Shown here: piece by piece, positions 11,060 to 20,530 of the stretch
How positions within the stretch are numbered: the first letter of the stretch is position 1
How the letters are laid out: the number at the start of each line of letters is the position of its first letter
NCBI RefSeq assembly: GCF_000471905.2
Contig: NW_006499563.1
Location: 3,465,109-3,529,108, forward strand
Source of the DNA: Amborella trichopoda
Taxonomy: Eukaryota; Streptophyta; Magnoliopsida; Amborellales; Amborellaceae
Direction of reading: 5' to 3'
Length of the DNA: 64,000 bases
Made by a program: the position numbers and the translations under genes
The notes under the pieces: generated by a model
What the model was told of the DNA's origin: nothing
What the model saw: the letters and a program-made list of their open reading frames with translations, nothing else
Databases searched by the model: none

Positions 11060-11257
11060 ATGGATATCATTGAATACGTTGCAATAATGCAACAAAAGAA
11101 TCCCAAACTATCAAAAGCCGTGCTTAAAAGAAAGCTGCTACTAGCCTTGGAAGAAGATGTAGACAAAATATCTACAAAAGAAGAAGAAGAGACGGAAGAT
11201 TGCAGTCCACTAAATGGTGATGACTATGCACGAATTAACTTTTCCCCACTGAATTGA
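11060..11257 (+). CDS. Small terminal EPRV ORF (copy B, 65 codons)
   Basis: MDIIEYVAIMQQKNPKLSK, then a lysine/glutamate-rich part (KRKLLLALEEDVDKIS, KEEEETED) and a stop at about 11255. It is nearly identical to 5683-5823 and is intact here. It is predicted to be a helical, acidic, soluble small protein. Its place directly before the viral promoter is the same in both copies. No domain is recognised, and it is probably no longer expressed as a viral protein. Confidence 0.45.
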   Translation: MDIIEYVAIMQQKNPKLSKAVLKRKLLLALEEDVDKISTKEEEETEDCSPLNGDDYARINFSPLN

Positions 11258-11504
11258 AAAGATAAGGACGGTACAAATCCAAATCCACTCAGGACACGTG
11301 TCCCTAAAGCTACAAAAAAAAAAAAGTATTGTAGACAAAATATCTACAAAAGAAGAAGAAGAGACAGAAGCTTACAGTTCACTAAATGGTGATGATTGTG
11401 CATGAATTAACTTTTCCCCATTGAATTGAAAAGATAGGGACGGTACGACTCCAAGTCCACTCAGGACCCGTGTCCCTAAAGCTACAAAAAAGAAAAAGTA
11501 TTAT
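11159..11504 (+). repeat. 172-base tandem duplication upstream of EPRV TATA box
   Basis: The stretch starting GTAGACAAAATATCTAC at 11159 is repeated at 11331. Each unit covers the end of the small ORF and the region after it (AAAAGATARGGACGGTAC, GTGTCCCTAAAGCTAC). The repeats are slightly diverged. Copy B at 5780-5950 has only one unit. The duplicated part lies about 140-480 bases upstream of TATATAA at 11641, where upstream promoter elements would be expected. Confidence 0.85.
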
Positions 11505-11640
11505 TACCACCGACAAAATTCTCACTGTAGAGAATATTACTTTTCCTTTACTTTATCAAAAGAATCTTGCTTTTAGAAAAGGTGTCGGTGCGGAATTTAA
11601 AATACTTTGAAGTCCGGCTTTGAAGTCCGCCCTCTTTCTC

Positions 11641-11832
11641 TATATAAGGAGGGAAGGACCGAAGGAGAAAGCATAAAAAAATCATCGAAAAATCTTCGGA
11701 GTGTCTGGTTTTGTGAGTTATAGTTTATGAGTTTTATCTCTTTTAGTTTGAGTGTTCGAGTGTGTAAGTGTTTTTAAGGTTAGATTGCTTACCCTGTTGG
11801 ACATCATCTGGTTGGGGCAAGTCTATCATGTA
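11641..11832 (+). promoter_or_regulatory. EPRV promoter (TATATAA) and truncated leader
   Basis: TATATAAGGAGGGAAGGACCGAAGGAG matches the promoter at 6088, and the following leader matches 6100-6278 closely. Homology ends at about 11832 (TCTATCATGTAA), where reverse-oriented pol sequence begins. There is no primer site after it. Confidence 0.72.
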
Positions 11833-11833
11833 A

Positions 11834-12352
11834 GTGTCCTTTATTAGAATGGAGTTCCAAGAATAACCAGTTTACTTAAGCTCTTAATCATGATAAAAAG
11901 AAATTTGAAGCATGCACTATTATTGCAGACCGCTGTATCATAAAGTTTGTAGTTTATCATCATTTTACTTCCGTCAACGGTGTTAGAACCTGTGTTGTTT
12001 TACTAAAATATTTTTTTTGGACTAAACCCTCATTTATACAGTTTAAATCTACTCCTGAATCAATAAGGACAGTGGTTTGGAAAGTATATTCCTTTTGGAC
12101 CACAATCTTGACAATAGTAAACCATCTCTGAGTTATAACTTTGTCCAATAGATTAATATATTCACAGTTTTGTATTTTTTCTAACATATTACATTTGGTC
12201 GAAGTTTCTGGGTCATCATCTTCTAAAACTTTAGGCAGAGTATTTTCAGGTTCAGGTGGTAGAAGATTATGGTTATAATCATTTATCAGGTTACTGAATT
12301 CTTCTTTAGTATTTTCATTCTGATTATTATTATTATAGGTAGTGGTTGCCAT
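11834..12352 (-). pseudogene. EPRV aspartic protease and start of pol, reverse copy C
   Basis: On the minus strand an acidic linker (MATTTYNNNNQNENTKEEF, 12352 downward) leads to the protease motif VLIDSGVDLNCINEG at about 12065-12020. D-S-G is the active-site triad. The frame stops at 11960; the sequence below it continues as pol-type sequence to the joint at 11833. The stop lies soon after the catalytic motif, so the domain is incomplete. Confidence 0.72.
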
Positions 12353-13153
12353 TTCTAGGATTTGAACCCTAGTTTTCAGGGTTATTAGTTCATTGAGAAC
12401 TTCATTTATCTCACCTTTTAACTCAAGAATCGAGGGTTCCCTCTGAGTTTGTATTATTTATTGAACTGTTTTCAGAATATCATTGAAACTATAATCTTCT
12501 CTGGTAGGTATGAGAGAAGGTTTAGGAGTAGTGGGTCTGGAAGGCTCTTTAGCCATGCTGATATATTGCATCAAGGCTTCTTTTTTAGCCCCTGGATCAC
12601 TAATCTTATCAATCAAGTCTATAATATGATTTTCTTTCTTTGTTAGCGTATTTAAATTTAAACCATTCATATCAATAGTAGCCTTTAGAAAATTACATTG
12701 GTAGCTGTCATCAGGAGTACTATCGGAATCTGAGTCAGAGTCTGAGTTGGTGAAGATTAAATCCTCATCATTTATCTCTCCAATTAGCATTTGATCATCG
12801 GAGTTAGAAGACTCGTCAGAGTCATCTCTTTATATTAATAGAATATCAAACAATCGTTTTTTAATATCTAAGTCTATTTCTAAAGCATTAATTTTCTTTT
12901 TAACTTTGCATGTATTTTTGTAATGACTTATCTTTCCATAGTTGTAGCAGACAGATATCTTTCTTTTCCCCCTTTTTCTAAACGAGTGATCATGTAAATT
13001 TTTTTTAGGAAAAGTACTTTTCTTTTCTCGAGAATATTTAGACCTCGCTTTACGCAAGTCTTTGTATTTTTGTTTGTGAGTGGATTTAGAAGTAGGTAAA
13101 GTATTATACCCAAATTGTTCACAAAAATCTCCTAGTTCCTTTTTCCCCGTCAT
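12353..13153 (-). pseudogene. EPRV coat-protein C-terminal part with zinc knuckle, reverse copy C
   Basis: Reading down the minus strand: KKELGDFCEQFGYNTLP (13150-13095) runs without interruption, unlike copy B. A basic stretch and the knuckle CYNYGKISHYKNTC (about 12950-12910), with tyrosine for the second cysteine, come next. An acidic tail follows (NSDSDSDSDSTPDDS, 12760-12710). A stop near 12830 separates two open pieces. This copy shows the ancestral order of knuckle, acidic tail, then protease. Confidence 0.72.
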
Positions 13154-13920
13154 TTTTTATTTTTCTAATTGTCTTCGAAGTGTTAGGTCTGTACATAAGG
13201 CAAGACCTTCAGAGCAAATTTTTGCTAATAGTTCACCAAGGGTATGTTGGGAGTAAGGAATCATCCCACCATGGTTATTTTTCAGCCGTGTTTTATCTTT
13301 TTCGGAAAAAAGATGGGGAAGAACAACTATAAATTCTTCTTTCTAATGATCGGCCTTACTATCTTCTCTAAATAATAATCTCGAGTAAAAAACATCTTTA
13401 TACCATTTAAAGTGTCAGAGAGTTGAAAATCGTAAATTTGACAGTAAATCTTCAGATCTAGTAGATAAGAGGGCCATGCTTCCTACAAAGTGAAGTGTGA
13501 TGGTGTAAATTAGTGTATTAATTGCATCTCCTTCATCAACTATATTCCCTTGGACCTGTCCAAGTCCTATTTCAGTTTTGATAAGCCATTGTTTAGTGGT
13601 ATTTAAAATTTGATATTTTGCCGTTTCATCCATATGAAAATCCCACCAACCGTTAAGCCATCCTGTAAAATCGCATATGATAGCTTTGGCAATTTAATGG
13701 TCTTTATTTCCACTTGCTTTGCAAGCGGTGGCATACATTGTCATATGTTTCATAAGGTCAAGAATTTGATTTCTGACATGCCATCTATATTCCAATTTAT
13801 AATCGATCTTTCTGAATAGGATACAGAACTTGCAATAAGGTCTTCTTCTATTTGAAGATCTATAGGAGTGGCTCTAGGATAATACATCCTGGTTGGGGCT
13901 ACATGCCTAGTTTTTCTTCC
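13154..13920 (-). pseudogene. EPRV coat-protein core, reverse copy C
   Basis: Minus-strand sequence matches the cores of copies A and B: a MYYPRATPI-like segment near 13880, NWNIDGMSEIKFLTL near 13790, then MDETAKYQILNTTKQWLIKTEIG in the open piece 13633-13415. Frameshifts near 13700 and 13420 and a stop at 13920 break the frame. Confidence 0.65.
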
Positions 13921-14631
13921 TTAATCTATTCGATTGATATCTAAACTCTCGGTTCTAAAAGCCTTTTCTATTTCAGATGTCCCTTGTTTTGTAAAACTTT
14001 GATCTTCTTGGAGAACTTGCAATTCACCAACAAATTTTCCTTCATCATTTATGTTCAATTTTTCTAGTCTTTTGACTAGCTCATCCACTAATTCTTTATT
14101 ATCATCTTTCCTCTTGATTCCTTGTAGGAAAAATTTTCCTGCTTTTATACTTGGTGGTGGCTTGAATAATACTGCTTCTTTATCCTTTTCTTCCCTTTTT
14201 TGTAGTTGTAGAGGCTTCAGGTTATTTACCACATCTTCAATTCTAGTTGTTTGTTTCCCTATTGTTTGTAGGAAGAGATTTGTATAACTATTTTGTTTTA
14301 GAATATGCGGTATTCCCTCAAGTTTGGGCATTTGATTATCAGATTCTTTTGACCCTAGCTTAAAAGGTGAAGCTTTTATTTCATGCTTTTCTCCTTTTAG
14401 TTGTAAACTTGATTCAGGGGGATGAATAGACTCTATTATTTCACCCTTGATAGTATGAAAGGTTTGGAAGGAATTTTGTGCCACATTTAATTCTGGAAGT
14501 TTGATTCCTTCTTTTATAAGGATGTATTTAAGCCATTTGAAGAATTTAACATTTCTCTCGTGCTGTATCATAAACTTATTAGATTTTATATGAAAAGCAT
14601 CTCTTAATTCTTCTTTAAATTCTCGAAACAA
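13921..14631 (-). pseudogene. EPRV coat-protein N-terminal/helical region, reverse copy C
   Basis: The longest intact viral frame in the reverse copy (236 codons). It begins in FREFKEELRDAFHIKSNKFM, a charged helical segment, continues through LPELNVAQNSFQTFHTIKGE and a lysine/glutamate-rich linker, and ends before the coat core at LDINRID. Copies A and B have the same layout with more damage. The Met at 14631 is not a natural start; the region is part of a polyprotein and continues from the movement-protein end. Confidence 0.65.
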
Positions 14632-15505
14632 CCATTATCTTATTTATTTGTTTCTTCTAGGAGAAAATCTTTTCGAATCCATTCTTTATCATTAGTAAAC
14701 CTATTAGGTTGTTGGATTGTGAAAATTTCAAAATCAAAATCCGATAGGGTTGGCTCTTCTTGTTCAGTTTGAGAAGAATTGGGAGTATCTACCTTATATA
14801 TTGGGTGTTGGACTTGATTTGAAGCTTTTCTAAGTCCTTCAAGAACTATTCTCTTATTGTGAGCTTTTCGTAATCCGTTTGAGGAATAGAGGAGCTTGAA
14901 GTTCTAAGAGGGTTTCTTGGGAGTATATTTGAAATACTTAGCCTAGTCTTTCTAGAAGATGGGAATTGTATCTCTATTTCTCCATTCGGATATTCCATTA
15001 TTTGTTCAAGCTCTCTATTCTCAGGAATCTTGGTCTGAGTTTCGGATTGGAGTGACCATTTTTCTGGTAATTTAACCTGTTTCCAAGATACAGACTTAGC
15101 TATGACTAAATTAGATTTATCCATATTTGTTTGAAACAAAATAGTCTATCCCTTAGTATCCATTTGCCTAGCATTGGGACACAATGTGTTAATCACTTTA
15201 TAGCAGATCTTATATACAAAAGCTGAATTTTGAGATCTAGGATCCTTATCAAAACCTTGAGTTTTAAGGTTAAGTGTCAGAACTTTTAACAAATTTGGAC
15301 TGATAAGGCCACTGAGAAATTAGAAAAGTAGTTGAAGTATATAGGCCCATTACAAAGAGTAGACTCGACGATTCCTAACAAAGAATCAGTAAATCTTCTG
15401 CATTTATTATCTCTTAAGCAAAGTAAAATAGAGTTGTTTAACCATGTTCTTGTTAGATACTTTACAGCTATTTGGACAAGACCAATATGTAGATAGTTGA
15501 AACTT
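14632..15505 (-). pseudogene. EPRV movement-protein region, reverse copy C (5' truncated)
   Basis: Minus-strand homologue of 6840-7730: the LLCLRDN segment near 15420, a DKDPRSQNSAFVYKICYKV-like segment near 15235-15185, and a serine-rich tail (RNPLRTSSSSIPQTDYE, about 14915-14870). The segment ends at the LTR boundary at 15505 within the stretch matching HIGLVQI, so the first third of the movement protein is absent. Several stops and frameshifts are present. Confidence 0.65.
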
Positions 15506-16646
15506 TAAGCTTCAAAAGGTGTCTTGTCAAGTTTCATCCCAATCAGACTTATTTAAGGCAGTGAACATAAAGAAGCAATTTCGGCAAAATCGGCCTCTAA
15601 CACGCTGAAATGGACCCTGTAACTAGAATTATATTCTTGGCGTGTCAAACAACTGTGAGACTACCTCCATTGGATCCGACATGATCGAAAACCTCTATCG
15701 GTCAAGTTTAAGCTTAATCGAGCACTCCAGGACAAAGTTATGAATAAAATATCAAAACGGGGCAGGCCACACACTATTCTCGTGTGGCCACCCTGCACCA
15801 AAACACCATTAAAGGTGGCTGCTTTTACAATCACGTGCAGTGATTTTTGGGGCCTCTGTCTCACTCATTCTTATCAAATCGTTCTCAAATTTTGTGAGCA
15901 TGTTCGTCTCATCAAGACGAGCGTTTCGATAGGTAGTGCGCCCCGTGACGATGCCTGAACAGGGAGAAAAACTACAAAGAAGTTGCTGATCCATGAATAA
16001 AATCGCAAAAAAATCAGCAGCAGCATGCCACATACCCGATCGACACAAAAAAAATTGTTTTATGTGTGTAAGATCTGAGGCTATCTTTGATCCGTTATGA
16101 TGAACGGTTGGATTTCACACACGGAGGCATTGAAGCTGCTATAAAGTTTGGCTACTAGATTCCAGCCAAAAACTCAAGACAACAAAATCTTCATTCGGAC
16201 GTGAAATCAAGTTGCATTTGTTGCAACATTATCCTGAAGACATGCTCAGTATGATTTAGCGAAGAAACAGAAGAAAAATATCAAGGAACGAGCGTACTAT
16301 TGATCCGAAGTTTTCAAGATTCATCCATAATTCAGGTGTCGTGATCATGTCTTAAAAACATGATTCATAACTTGAACTTGGTATCAAATCGATCACCATA
16401 TCGAGCCCTACAAGAAAACAATAATCTTTTGATAAATAGGCATCAGAGAAACCCTGGAGCAGTCATGGAAGATAACGCAAGTTCTCGAGCAGCAGCAGGG
16501 ACTGTTTTGGAATTTCAGAAATTGTTAAGCATGGGCAAAACAGTCTTTTTGCACCCATTTTTAGAATTTCTTTTAATTCAATTAAATTGTAATTATCTTC
16601 AATTTTAGGTGGTTTTTGAGCATCCACCCATGTTTGGGACTAATTC

Positions 16647-16654
16647 TATATAAA
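16647..16654 (+). promoter_or_regulatory. LTR promoter TATA box (copy 1)
   Basis: TATATAAA lies about 25 bases after CACCCATGTTTGGG, a motif kept in all four LTR copies. GGAGAGAGAGAGGAGAG and the CT-rich tract follow. The position marks the U3/R border of the LTR. Confidence 0.65.
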
Positions 16655-16734
16655 GTTTTCAATTCTCACTTAAGCTCATGGGTGCATCTTGGAGAGAGAG
16701 AGGAGAGCGAAGAAAAGGGTCGGTACCCCTTAGT

Positions 16735-17825
16735 AAGGTAACTTTCTCTCGCCTCCCCTCTTTCTCTCTCCTCTTCCTCCTCTTTTCTCATTTCTCGTCT
16801 CTTTCTCTCTCCTCCCCTCTTTTTTCTCACCTCTTTCTCTCTCCTCTTTTCTCTTTTCTCATCTCTATCTCTTCTTTTCTCTTTCGTCTCTCCCTTTCTC
16901 TTTCATGCTTTCATCTTTATCTCTTTCTCTCTCTTCCTCCTTGCTCCTTTTTCTCCATTCACGCATGACGGACCTATCGTCTGGTGTGATGCCTTCATGC
17001 TCCTGAGATATGAATAGTGACCTGGGCCTTAGCCCGAGTGGCGCAAGCCTAGTGTTGCCTGGGTTTTCTTTGTTTCTTCTCTCACAGCCGGCGCAAGCCT
17101 AGTGTCGCCTGTGTTTTCTTTCTTTCTTCTCTTCTGTCATAGCCGGCGCAAGGCTAGTGTTTTCTTTCTTTCTCCTCTTTTGTCACAGCCGGCGTAAGCC
17201 TAGCACTACCTGGGTTTTCTTTCTTTCACCTCTTTTGTCATAGTTGGCGCAAGCCTAGCGCCGCTTGTGTTTTCTTTCTTTCTCCTCTTTTTTCACAGCC
17301 GGCACAAGCCTAGCACTGCATGGGTTCTCTTTCTTCTTTCTCTTCTGTCACAGCCGGCACAAGCCTATCACTGCCTGGGTTTTCTTTCTTTCTTCTCTTT
17401 TGTCATAGCTGGTGCGAGCCTATTGCCGCCTGTATTTCTCTCTCTTTCTTCCCTTCTTTCACACCCGACGGAAGCCATCGCCGTATGAGTTTTCATTCTC
17501 CTCTTTCTTCTGACAGCCGGCGCAAGCCCATTGCCGTTTGCATTCTTTCTCTCTCTTCTTTCTTTATTTCACAGCAGACGGAAGCTTCGCAGTCTGAGTT
17601 TTCTCTCTCCTCTCATTCCCGTGCTCATGCTCCTCTTCCTTTCCTTTCCTTTTCTCTCCTCTTCCCCTCTCATGGTTTTCTCTCCTACTTTGTTTCTTTT
17701 TCTATTTTATCTTCTTCTCTTCTTCTTTATTTCTCGTACTCTCTCATGGTTTTCCCTCTTTCCCTCTCATGGATTTCCCTCCTTGTTCTTTTTCTTTCTT
17801 TCTCTTACTCTCTCGTTTGATAAAG
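16735..17825 (+). repeat. CT-rich tract and minisatellite in LTR copy 1
   Basis: 16735-16965 is a CT-rich tract (TCTCTCCTCT-type). 17040-17560 holds about nine diverged units of roughly 55-65 bases, each with CAGCCGGCGCAAGCCTAG, a CGCCTG element and a TTTTCTTTCTTTCTTC spacer. More CT-rich sequence runs to 17825. Long serine/leucine/phenylalanine-rich frames here are products of the composition, not genes. Confidence 0.8.
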
Positions 17826-18393
17826 AAGGGTTGAGATAAGCCATTGTGTCTTGCTAGTCAGTATTGGTACAGTCATCTAGTAGTAACTCTGTTGAGCCGG
17901 TTTGAGCTACCAAGCCTATTTTACTGCCACGACAGGTCATTTACCTACTAGTCAGGTCACTGTGTTGGTCTCACCACTCGATCATATTCTTCTCACCCCA
18001 ATCTTCATATTCTCATCTCTTCCTCTTTTTGAATGTGCACGTATGTGTACGTTCTCCCAATGGCAAGGTGGGGTCCCTTGACCCAGTTCTCTTTTAACAT
18101 TTGCCATATGTGTGTGATTGCAGAAACAGAAGAATTCATGCCAAGAGAGGTTATTCCGAACCAATTTTATGAATGAGGGGCTTTCTTCATGATCTAAGAG
18201 GGCACCCACGCGAGCCAGCCCGAGTAAGTCCCAAACCCACCTTAAATTTCTCTCTCATCGGTTGGTCCACCTGCCCTTATTTTTTAGCAAGGTTCCCAAG
18301 AGAGCGATCTCAAAGTCTCGGGTTCTCTTGAAACCCGAGACATGTGCCGCCCGATCATCCGGATTCGGAGGGTGACATCGATGCACCTAACCA

Positions 18394-20516
18394 GTCTGCA
18401 ATTTTCTGGGACTGATAGGTTATTATAGACGCTTTTGTAGAAGGGTTTTCAAAGATAGCGCTCCCCATGACTTGCCTAACCCAGAAGGAAGTGAAATCTG
18501 TGTGGTCAAATGAGTGTGAGAAAAGTTTTCAAGAACTGAAAAAGAGACTAACTATGGCCCAAATACTGACCTTACCTGAGGGAAAGGAGGATTTTGTGGT
18601 CTACATTGATGCTTCTCACAAAGGGCTTGGGTGCATGCTGATGCAACGACGGAAGGTCAGAGCTTATGCCTCTAGACAGCTAAAGTCATATGAACAAAAT
18701 TACCCAACTCATGACTTAGAACTAGCGGCTATAGTATTTGCCTTGAAAATCTGGAGACATTAGCTCTATGAACCCAATTTAAGGTGTTTACAGATCATAT
18801 GAGCCTCAAGTATCTATTTTCTCAGAAGGAGTTGAACATGAGGCAAAGAAGATGGATGGATCTATTGAATGATTATGACTGTACCATCAATTAACACCTG
18901 AGCATGACTAATGTGGTAGCATATGTTTTAAGCAGGAAGCCTGTGGTATCAGTGGCACACCTGTTGGTTCGAGAGATGAAACTGTTGGAGGATGCAGTAG
19001 AGTGGCACCAAACTCTGCCCCTTAGTGATTGGGTAGGAATGACTGCTTGTATAAGGGTGGAGCTCCAGTTATTCCAACATATCCGAATGGCACAAAAGGA
19101 GGATCCTCAACTCATGAAAATTCTTGAAGAAATATAGCTAGGGAGAAAAGAAAATTTCTCTGCTAGCGGTGATGATCTATTAAGGATTAAAGATCGGGTA
19201 TGTGTTCCAAATGATGAAAGTGTAAAGAGGGCTATTTTAGAACAGGCACACCACTCCTAATATACTGTACACCCAGGAAGCACTAAAATGTATCCGGACC
19301 TGAAGAAGACTTTATGGTGGAATGACATGATAAAGGAAGTGGCTCAATTTGTCTCTAAATGCTTGATGTGCCAGTAAGTGAAAGCTGAGCATCAGAAACT
19401 TGTCGAACTGTTGCAACCCTTACCCATACCAGAGTGGAAATGAGAACACATCAGCATGAACTACATCTCTGGCTTACCTGGAGCAGGTGCTGGGCATGAT
19501 AGTATTTGGGTCACTGTGGACCAGCTGACTAAAGTTGCTCATTTCTTACTGGTTCGCACAACTTATTCCTTGGACAAATTGACCCAATTATACATTAAAG
19601 AGATAATGAGGTTGCATGGAATACCAGTTAGCATCGTGTTCGATAGAGACATTAGATTTACCTCAAGATTTTGGAATAGTCTGCAATCAGCTTTGGGGAC
19701 AAGACTCACTTTTAGCACAGATTTTCACTGCCAGACTGATGGGCAGTCGGAAAGGACCATTCAGACCCTGGAATACATGCTAAGGGCTTGTGCTACCGAT
19801 TTTAAAGGAAATTGGGATGACCATTTGCCTCTAATGAAATTTGCTTATAACAACAGCTTCCAAGCCGCTATCTAGATGGCACCTTTTGAGGCCTTGTATG
19901 GGAGGAAGTACAGATCACCAATTTGATGGGATGAGGTTAGTGAAAGGAGGCTTTTAGGGAAGTAACCTCAGAAAAGGTTTCCTTGATTCGAGAGAGACGT
20001 AGGACTGCTCAAAGTCGACAAAAGAGTTACACCGACAATAGGAGGAGAGACCTCGAGTATGAGGTGGGTGATCGGGTCTTCTTGAAGGAATTTCCAACTA
20101 AGGGTATTATGAGATTCGTCAAGAAAGGAAAATTGAGCCCATGATTTATTGGAATTTTTGAAATTTTGGAAAGGGTCGGAAGCATGGCATATCAACTTGC
20201 CCTACCACCCGAGTTGGCAAACGTTCATGATATTTTTCATGTGTCACTGTTTAGGAAGTACTAGTCTGACCCGTCTCATGTTCTGAGATATAAACCAATT
20301 TTGATCAGGGAATATTTAACCTATATTGAGCAACCGATTGAAACACTGGACAAAAGGGTACAGGTGTTGCACCATAAAGAAATTCCTCTTGTCTGTGTTT
20401 TATGGCAATATCATTCAAAGGAAGAATCGACCAGGGAACGAGAGGATGAGATCCGGGATAAGTAACCTCATTTATTTAATTAACTATGACATGATTTTGG
20501 GGACAAAATCCTTTTT
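18394..20516 (+). pseudogene. Tekay/Del chromovirus pol remnant (RT end, RNase H, integrase, C-terminal domain)
   Basis: Starts within the RT C-terminus ([18 protein letters not shown], 18405-18460). RNase H follows (18467-18763: [39 protein letters not shown]). Integrase comes next: zinc-binding part about 19230-19400, core 19456-19875 with D in VTVDQLT, D in FDRDIRF and E in GQSERTIQT. The C-terminal tail has LWQYHSKEESTREREDE (about 20399-20450), typical of Tekay/Del. Stops at about 19375 (CAA to TAA), 19441 (TGG to TGA) and 19873 (CAG to TAG) are transitions. The 5' half of the element is absent. Confidence 0.88.
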
Positions 20517-20530
20517 AAGGGGGGGGATAA
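20517..20530 (+). promoter_or_regulatory. Polypurine tract of the Tekay element
   Basis: AAGGGGGGGGATAA lies directly before the LTR start TGTAACGACCC and after the GDKILFKGG end of pol. It would prime plus-strand DNA synthesis. Confidence 0.85.

Larger units (their letters stand above)
138..15505. mobile_element. Endogenous pararetrovirus cluster (Caulimoviridae-type)
   Basis: A 15.4 kb block of rearranged viral DNA sits inside a Tat LTR. It contains two forward copies (A about 1428-4074, B about 6406-11832), one reverse copy (C about 15505-11834), extra fragments and an AT-rich block. Two TATA boxes with a shared leader, two primer sites complementary to plant initiator tRNA-Met, and movement-protein, coat-protein, aspartic-protease and RT segments identify the family. 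There are no LTRs and no integrase, as expected for a caulimovirid. Genus is uncertain; a petuvirus- or florendovirus-like polyprotein layout is possible. The reading frames are broken in many places, so this is a non-functional fossil. Confidence 0.88.
15511..18393 (+). mobile_element. Tat-type LTR (copy 1, 3' portion)
   Basis: Continues the LTR begun at 1-137 (CTTCAAAAGG.. matches CTCCAAAAGG.. at 50607). It follows the LTRs at 50445-53573 (+), 44266-47177 (-) and 53574-56327 (-). Order of parts: a U3 of about 1.1 kb, a TATA box at 16647, a CT-rich tract, a minisatellite, then a conserved end with GAGAGCGATCTCA, AACCCGAGAC and GATCATCC, and CCTAACCA at 18393. The frames inside it have no coding character. 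Sequence from 18394 is Tekay RT, so this LTR inserted into, or was fused to, a chromovirus. Confidence 0.75.

Noticed and set aside
15740..16048. Frames overlapping in both strands after the EPRV joint
   Set aside because: Within LTR U3 and broken in the other three LTR copies.
16678..16968. 96-codon frame after the LTR TATA box (MGASWRERGERR start)
   Set aside because: Its counterparts in the other LTR copies (51850) share the first residues but diverge into CT-tract translation; more likely leader sequence than a gene.
17267..17839. Long serine/phenylalanine/leucine-rich frames (up to 166 codons)
   Set aside because: They lie over a CT-rich tract and minisatellite in an LTR; several frames are open at once because of composition.
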